Positions 59,640 through 64,000 of a stretch of 64,000 bases of DNA are shown in pieces. Within the stretch, counting starts at the first letter, position 1. The number at the start of each line of letters is the position of its first letter. The position numbers were made by a program, and so were the translations under genes. The notes under the pieces are model-generated. The model was not told where the DNA came from and ran no database searches. It saw nothing but the letters and a program-made list of their open reading frames with translations. Source of the DNA: Isoetes taiwanensis (Eukaryota; Streptophyta; Lycopodiopsida; Isoetales; Isoetaceae); the NCBI GenBank assembly GCA_021234155.1, contig JAJEKV010000057.1, positions 3,689,821 to 3,753,820 of the forward strand. The letters run 5' to 3'.

Positions 59640-60316
59640 TCAAACTAATGGAGACATTTCATTGGGTAAGGATTTGGTTCAACATTGCTACAAAGCCCTA
59701 ACATCTGCCCCCCCCCTTGCCCCCCTCTGCACATTGGGCGCTGACGGTGCAAGAAGAACAACTCCAACGCATGTGGAGGTGCATCTGGATACTGTGCTTC
59801 TTTGGCAAATTGCTCATCGGTCAATCCGAGTAAACATGAAGGTCTACTCGTTTAAGCCACGTGTAAGTCCACTTTGCCCTGTATGCAAGGTGTCGCCTGA
59901 TACTATTGAGCACTATTTTGGCTTGTGTGAAAATGTGCACACCACATGGGCATGGATTCAAGCTCACTTTTAGTCGCACCTCACCAGTCAATAGATTCTC
60001 CTTGGTTCACTTCTTGGACGATGGCCAAGGCTAAAGAAAGTAGCATTCTATATCACACGAGTGCTGACCTGCTGGGTTATTTGGAAAAGTCGGTATCATT
60101 TAGTATATAAGAATGTCTCCCGTGCCCCGGACGAAGTGATTCGGGAAATTAAAGATAGAATGTATGATTAATATTTGGTTTCCACGTTATCTGATGATGA
60201 CAAGGATGAGATTTTGGGGTCTTATCTCCGTCCCATCTGAATCTTGCTTTGTAACTTCTTTGAGTATTTAATATAAGTTATAAGTAAGTCCTTCCAAAAA
60301 AAAAAAAAAAAAAAAC
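59640..60316 (+). mobile_element. 5'-truncated L1-type LINE with zf-RVT and poly(A)
   Basis: The frame at 59662-59973 ends in a zf-RVT motif (TVLLWQIAHRSIRVNMKVYS, CPVCKVSPDTIEHYFGLCEN). Non-coding 3' DNA and a poly(A) of about 21 at 60296-60316 follow. Confidence 0.85.
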
Positions 60317-60403
60317 TATTTGTGCAAACGTGCGAAAAAAAAAATTAAAATTAACTAAGGATACATTCGCACCTGTGATTAAGTTAAGTTAAATTATGGT
60401 GTA

Positions 60404-60508
60404 GATAACGCCCTGGCCTGAGGGCGTTACTGGAAAAAAATTTGAGGGCCATGTGGCCATGGCCCGAAATTTTTTTTTCATGTAACGCCCGAGGGCCAGG
60501 GCGTTATC
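60404..60508. repeat. ~50-bp near-perfect hairpin (MITE-like)
   Basis: Arms 60404-60453 and about 60458-60508 begin GATAACGCCCTGGCC and end with its complement, with a centre at CCATGTGGCCATGG. A further GCCCTTAACGCCCTGG follows at 60509, and CCAGGGCGTTAAGG occurs at 61008-61021. The hairpin may therefore mark one end of a larger inverted-repeat element. Confidence 0.85.
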
Positions 60509-61019
60509 GCCCTTAACGCCCTGGTTCGAGGGTTTGCTAAACAGGGGTTCTTCCGCCAAGGCCAAAAGCAGGGACGCCGGAATGGAGTCGTCCTGAAGCA
60601 GGGTCATGAAATGAAGAAGAGTTTTGCGTATGATGCTTTGCGTAATGTCATTTGGATTAACCTTTGCGAGCTTTCGTTTCGCTTTTCTTGCGGTGGTCGC
60701 TTGAAGAAGCCCGGCTCCAACCATGCGTAATGCCGCTTGGATTAATCTTATGGCTAGAAGCAAAGGGTCGAGAATAAACCGTGGCCTAAGCATGGGCTAT
60801 GGTTGGAAGCAGGGGCTCTTCTGGCGAGTCTGGCGAGTCATCTGATACTATCACCAGAATACTCTAGGATATTATAGGCATTCACTGTAATACCCTAGGA
60901 CGTTATGCGAGAGGCAGCAAAAAACTTGGGCCGGTGGAGTGTTATTAACAGGTAACAACACTCTGATGAACGGCTGAGATATGATCTGAGCCTGTAAACA
61001 CGAGAACCAGGGCGTTAAG

Positions 61020-61340
61020 GATTTTTAACGAACTTTACATTAGCACTGCTAGTTAAGTTAGCATATACTTTAGTTAAAAATTTCGTTAACTTTTTTAATC
61101 AAAAACTCTAACTAAATTTGTCTTCGCACCTTGTTCGGTTAAATTAGCAAAATTAACTAAATTGTTCGGTTAAATTAGCAAAATTAACTAAAAGATAACT
61201 AATTTAGAAATTAGCACTAAAAGCTAAATCACCCCATAGAGGTCACTTTAAGTTTAGTATATTTTTTTATACCTTTACCTTAACTTAACTTAGACATGTT
61301 TAAAAGTGAAAACTAAACTTCCGTGGGTGCGAGTAGACCT
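61020..61340. repeat. TTAACT-rich repeats, possible DNA-transposon end
   Basis: A ~31-bp unit TGTTCGGTTAAATTAGCAAA... is tandemly duplicated at 61132-61192. TAAGTTAAGTTAA and TCGCACC motifs occur at 60370-60395 and, inverted, near 61285-61335. This suggests subterminal inverted repeats of one element spanning about 60360-61335. Confidence 0.45.
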
Positions 61341-61411
61341 TTCCCTGCGGTAGCCTGGCCCAAAAATTTAGCGGAAATCCCGTTTCATTGTACATTTGAA
61401 CATTGGTGTAA

Positions 61412-63654
61412 ATGTCGAATACGTTGAAGCCGGGGAACATAGTGAAGCTCCAGGAGCTTCAACATCCCTCATCCCCATTTCGGGCTCCCTTCGCACCTCT
61501 CCGTGTCATGGGCAAGTAAGTTACCTTAATCTTGTTTTGCAGTTTACATCGGTATAATTTTCCAATGACATGTACGTTTCGGAAATCTCATATCCACTAA
61601 AATCCTGACATTCATACGGTGCCCAACGCACATCTTCTTGACTTCAGATAATTTGTTCAAAATGATGGCAATGATCCAGTTATTGTTGCTCTCTCAACAG
61701 AAATGCTACTCTTTAGAGAAATAACAAATATATAGGTTCGAAGAATCTTTACAATATTTGTTTGCTAATTGGATAACAAGATGGTTCTTTTACTTCACTC
61801 GTGCAGATTCCTGGTTCTATTAGTTGTATTTCTTTCTTATTTTCTTTAATTTAATGTCCCTTACATGTGCTTCAATTACATAAAGATTGCATTGAAACGT
61901 GTAGGCTGGTAAATTATGATGTGAGCAATGGCATTGCTCTTATTGAGCATGAAGGCTGTCAGCTGCAAATTGATACAAAGTTTTTGCGGGAGATACATTT
62001 TCGTGAAGGTTCACTTTACCAATTTATTGGAGAACTGAAGCTTGGCTCTGAAAGCGAGGTTTAATACATTGTGATTAAGCTTTATTCTATTTCCAGCATG
62101 CAGCAGAGTTCTTGGCTTGTTTGTAGACTTATCTTCTATTTATGCTCATTATCAGACATAACATGCTCATAGAGCAGGTAGAAAAAATAGGCCAAATGAA
62201 TGACATGAAAGCCGTTGCTTCTTCCCATTCTTAATGACCAGTATTTAAATGCACCAGTTAAGAATATATTCAAATGCACATGCTGGCTGGGCAAAAAAAA
62301 GGTAAGCTAAAATGATATGATGTGGTCGCACTTGAGAACATAAAAGATGATGTTATATTTACATACTTTCCCATAACATGTTAAGTGAACATGGATGAAA
62401 GTATTTCTCACAAGAATGGATAAACATGTCATGGATGTGGTCCGTTTTTCATCGAGCAGGAGCAGCAGCAGTAAGAGCCCCAGCAGCAGCTGTAGTTTCC
62501 AAGACTTCCAGAGACTGTGCTCTAGTACTGACACCTTCACATATTGACACCAAACCTGGGGCTAGAGTGGCTCCAAGCTTGATCAACCTGGAGGAAATGT
62601 CGTGTCCAAGCCAATCATGATTAGAAATATCCATTTGGGAATTACCTCAAAGTTACACCACCATTCTGCTAGATGATTTAATCTTAGTTTTGCCATCCTT
62701 GCAAGAGCAGTGGAGGAGCTGCAGATAAGTCTTGGTGATGGGTTTCATCCTCCATGTATCACTGGCATCACTCTGAATGCAGCTTTCTGAACTAGGATCT
62801 CTCGGAACCCTTTGCCCAGCCTTGTGGTGAATTCGCTCTATTGGAAGTAATGTTGCAGTTAGTCATATTCTGATGTCTTTTCAGTATGAAGACGAGTTTC
62901 TAACTAGGCTTTGCAAGTCAGATTATTACCTGAAGTTTTTATCCCTCCAGTCGTACATGGAAAGCAGGTTTATGTAGCTGATATGAATGTATTCAAATGG
63001 AATTTTAACAATTATTTAAAACTTTTCCGTCTCATGTTAATGCCATGGCCACTCTTCATTCGAAGAGTGCCCACTTGTATACCTTTTTTACTCACAGCAG
63101 GGCCCTCCATGTGTGTTTTCTCACAAGCCTAAAGTAAGACTCAAACATTAGTCAATGGTGTGGACCCCTTTTGGAAAATCCTAGTCTGACATAAATGAAG
63201 ATCGACTAAGATTTCTAACATTTTCTAAAATCCATGAATTCCCTCTCGTCGATTTTGTTTAACATTTGTAAATTGACATTTGAGGGACCATATTATCCCA
63301 GAATATAATCTATAAACAAAACGTTTTGTTGTGGCTAAGCAATGTGTGATATGGTGAAAGACCATTAAATCTGTTATTTACTCTATTTTGTAATCTCTAT
63401 CTAAGATCTGTCCCTTTGTATAACCTCTTGCTCCATCCGATGCATAAGCATATTTACAGATTCCATTTTCAGGTATTGTGTCGTTCTGCGCATAAAATGT
63501 TTCTGTAGCGTTTCCCCTAAGCTTGACCTATTGAATGTAGATGGAACTACAAGCAAGAGTTGCTCGTAATGTTGATGGTCTGGACACCAACTTGTATTAC
63601 AAAGCATTGGATCTGAGAAGGCAGTTTCTGAACGACTCTTTTCAAGGTTGGTGA
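61412..63654 (+). CDS. TEN1: TEN1, telomere CST-complex subunit
   Basis: There are three exons. Exon 1 is 61412-61515 (ends AA|GTAAGT), exon 2 is 61905-62058 (after GTGTAG) and exon 3 is 63541-63654 (after AATGTAG). Phases agree and the product is 123 residues, the usual plant TEN1 length. Recognisable family segments are LKPGNIVKLQEL near the start, RLVNYDVSNGIALIEHEG-like strands, LREIHFREGSLYQFIGEL (exon 2) and LQARVARNVDGLDTNLY (exon 3), matching the single OB-fold of plant TEN1. With CTC1 and STN1 it caps and fills in telomere ends in the nucleus. The exon-2 donor GAG|GTTTAA is weak, and readthrough would add one Val and stop. Intron 2 is about 1.5 kb. No disabling change was seen. Confidence 0.88.
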
Positions 63655-64000
63655 GACACAACACGTTTCGCATTGCAGCACGTTTCAAAGATTCAGTCAC
63701 TGTTTTGAGCAGATGTATTTAAGGTCTGCATGAATGTGTTACATCGTACATTTTTTTGGAATGCATCAATACAGAAAGTGTCAACGTGCAGACCTCTTGT
63801 TGTAAAGTTAAAACATTGCTTGTACATTGCACAGGTTATGATCAAAATCCGGTTAGCATGCAGTTAAAGCGTCGCTTGTTAAGAGGCTTATAACTATCTT
63901 GCTAGTGTAACAATCTAATAAAAAAGCATTTACGGTTCAAGAACATGGTGGGGTTTTGTCCATAAAATAGAGTTTTAAGTGTTATAATGTCGCTTTAAAT
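63655..64000. other. TEN1 3' flank
   Basis: Probable 3' untranslated region and downstream DNA. An AATAAA-like CTAATAAAAAAG lies at 63914. No other gene is seen before the window ends. Confidence 0.4.

Noticed and set aside
62426-62634. Ala-rich ORFs on both strands
   Set aside because: They fall within TEN1 intron 2, mirror one another and lack any partner exon or domain.

Overview
The window looks like nuclear DNA from a large-genome land plant, and a gymnosperm-like genome is my best guess. Support comes from a plant family-1 UDP-glycosyltransferase (PSPG box) present twice, a plant-type TEN1 telomere gene, L1-type LINEs with a DUF4283-like ORF1 and a zf-RVT tail, a CACTA DUF4216 fragment, LTR elements primed by initiator tRNA-Met, a Pumilio pseudogene and PPR debris. 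Genes are sparse and intron-containing, and most of the sequence is decayed mobile DNA. Species is inference; nothing here is prokaryotic.

Layout. 0.5-11.46 kb: an unidentified coiled-coil gene on the minus strand, cut inside one exon by a nearly full-length L1-type LINE (2244-10143) with an 11-bp candidate target-site duplication. 11.46-15.53 kb: remains of an LTR retroelement on the minus strand (1.6-kb LTR, tRNA-iMet primer site) whose single visible ORF begins with a histone H3 tail and ends with the H3 histone fold. 16-22 kb: an isolated exon, an RTE-like LINE, a tRNA-derived SINE and nested fold-back DNA. 22.4-35.1 kb: two near-identical UGT genes in divergent orientation about 10 kb apart, with fold-back DNA, a LINE fragment, a Ty3/gypsy gag-pol fragment, a short-LTR element and a degraded gene between them. 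35-44 kb: CACTA, LINE, PPR and unassigned exon remnants. 44-48.6 kb: a second L1-type LINE on the minus strand. 48.8-51 kb: a GC-rich island and a Pumilio pseudogene. 51.6-53.1 kb: a 12-bp minisatellite followed by an RTE-like LINE. 55.2-58.7 kb: a hAT-type transposase broken by another LINE. 59.6-61.4 kb: a truncated LINE, a perfect-looking hairpin and TTAACT-rich repeats. 61.4-63.7 kb: an apparently intact three-exon TEN1 gene.

Functionally, the intact host genes I would trust are TEN1 (telomere CST complex) and the two UGTs (small-molecule glycosylation). The most unusual object is the histone-H3-like ORF placed where gag should be in an LTR element. A shared 3' end between the SINE and the RTE-like LINE fragments suggests that the LINE family mobilises the SINE.
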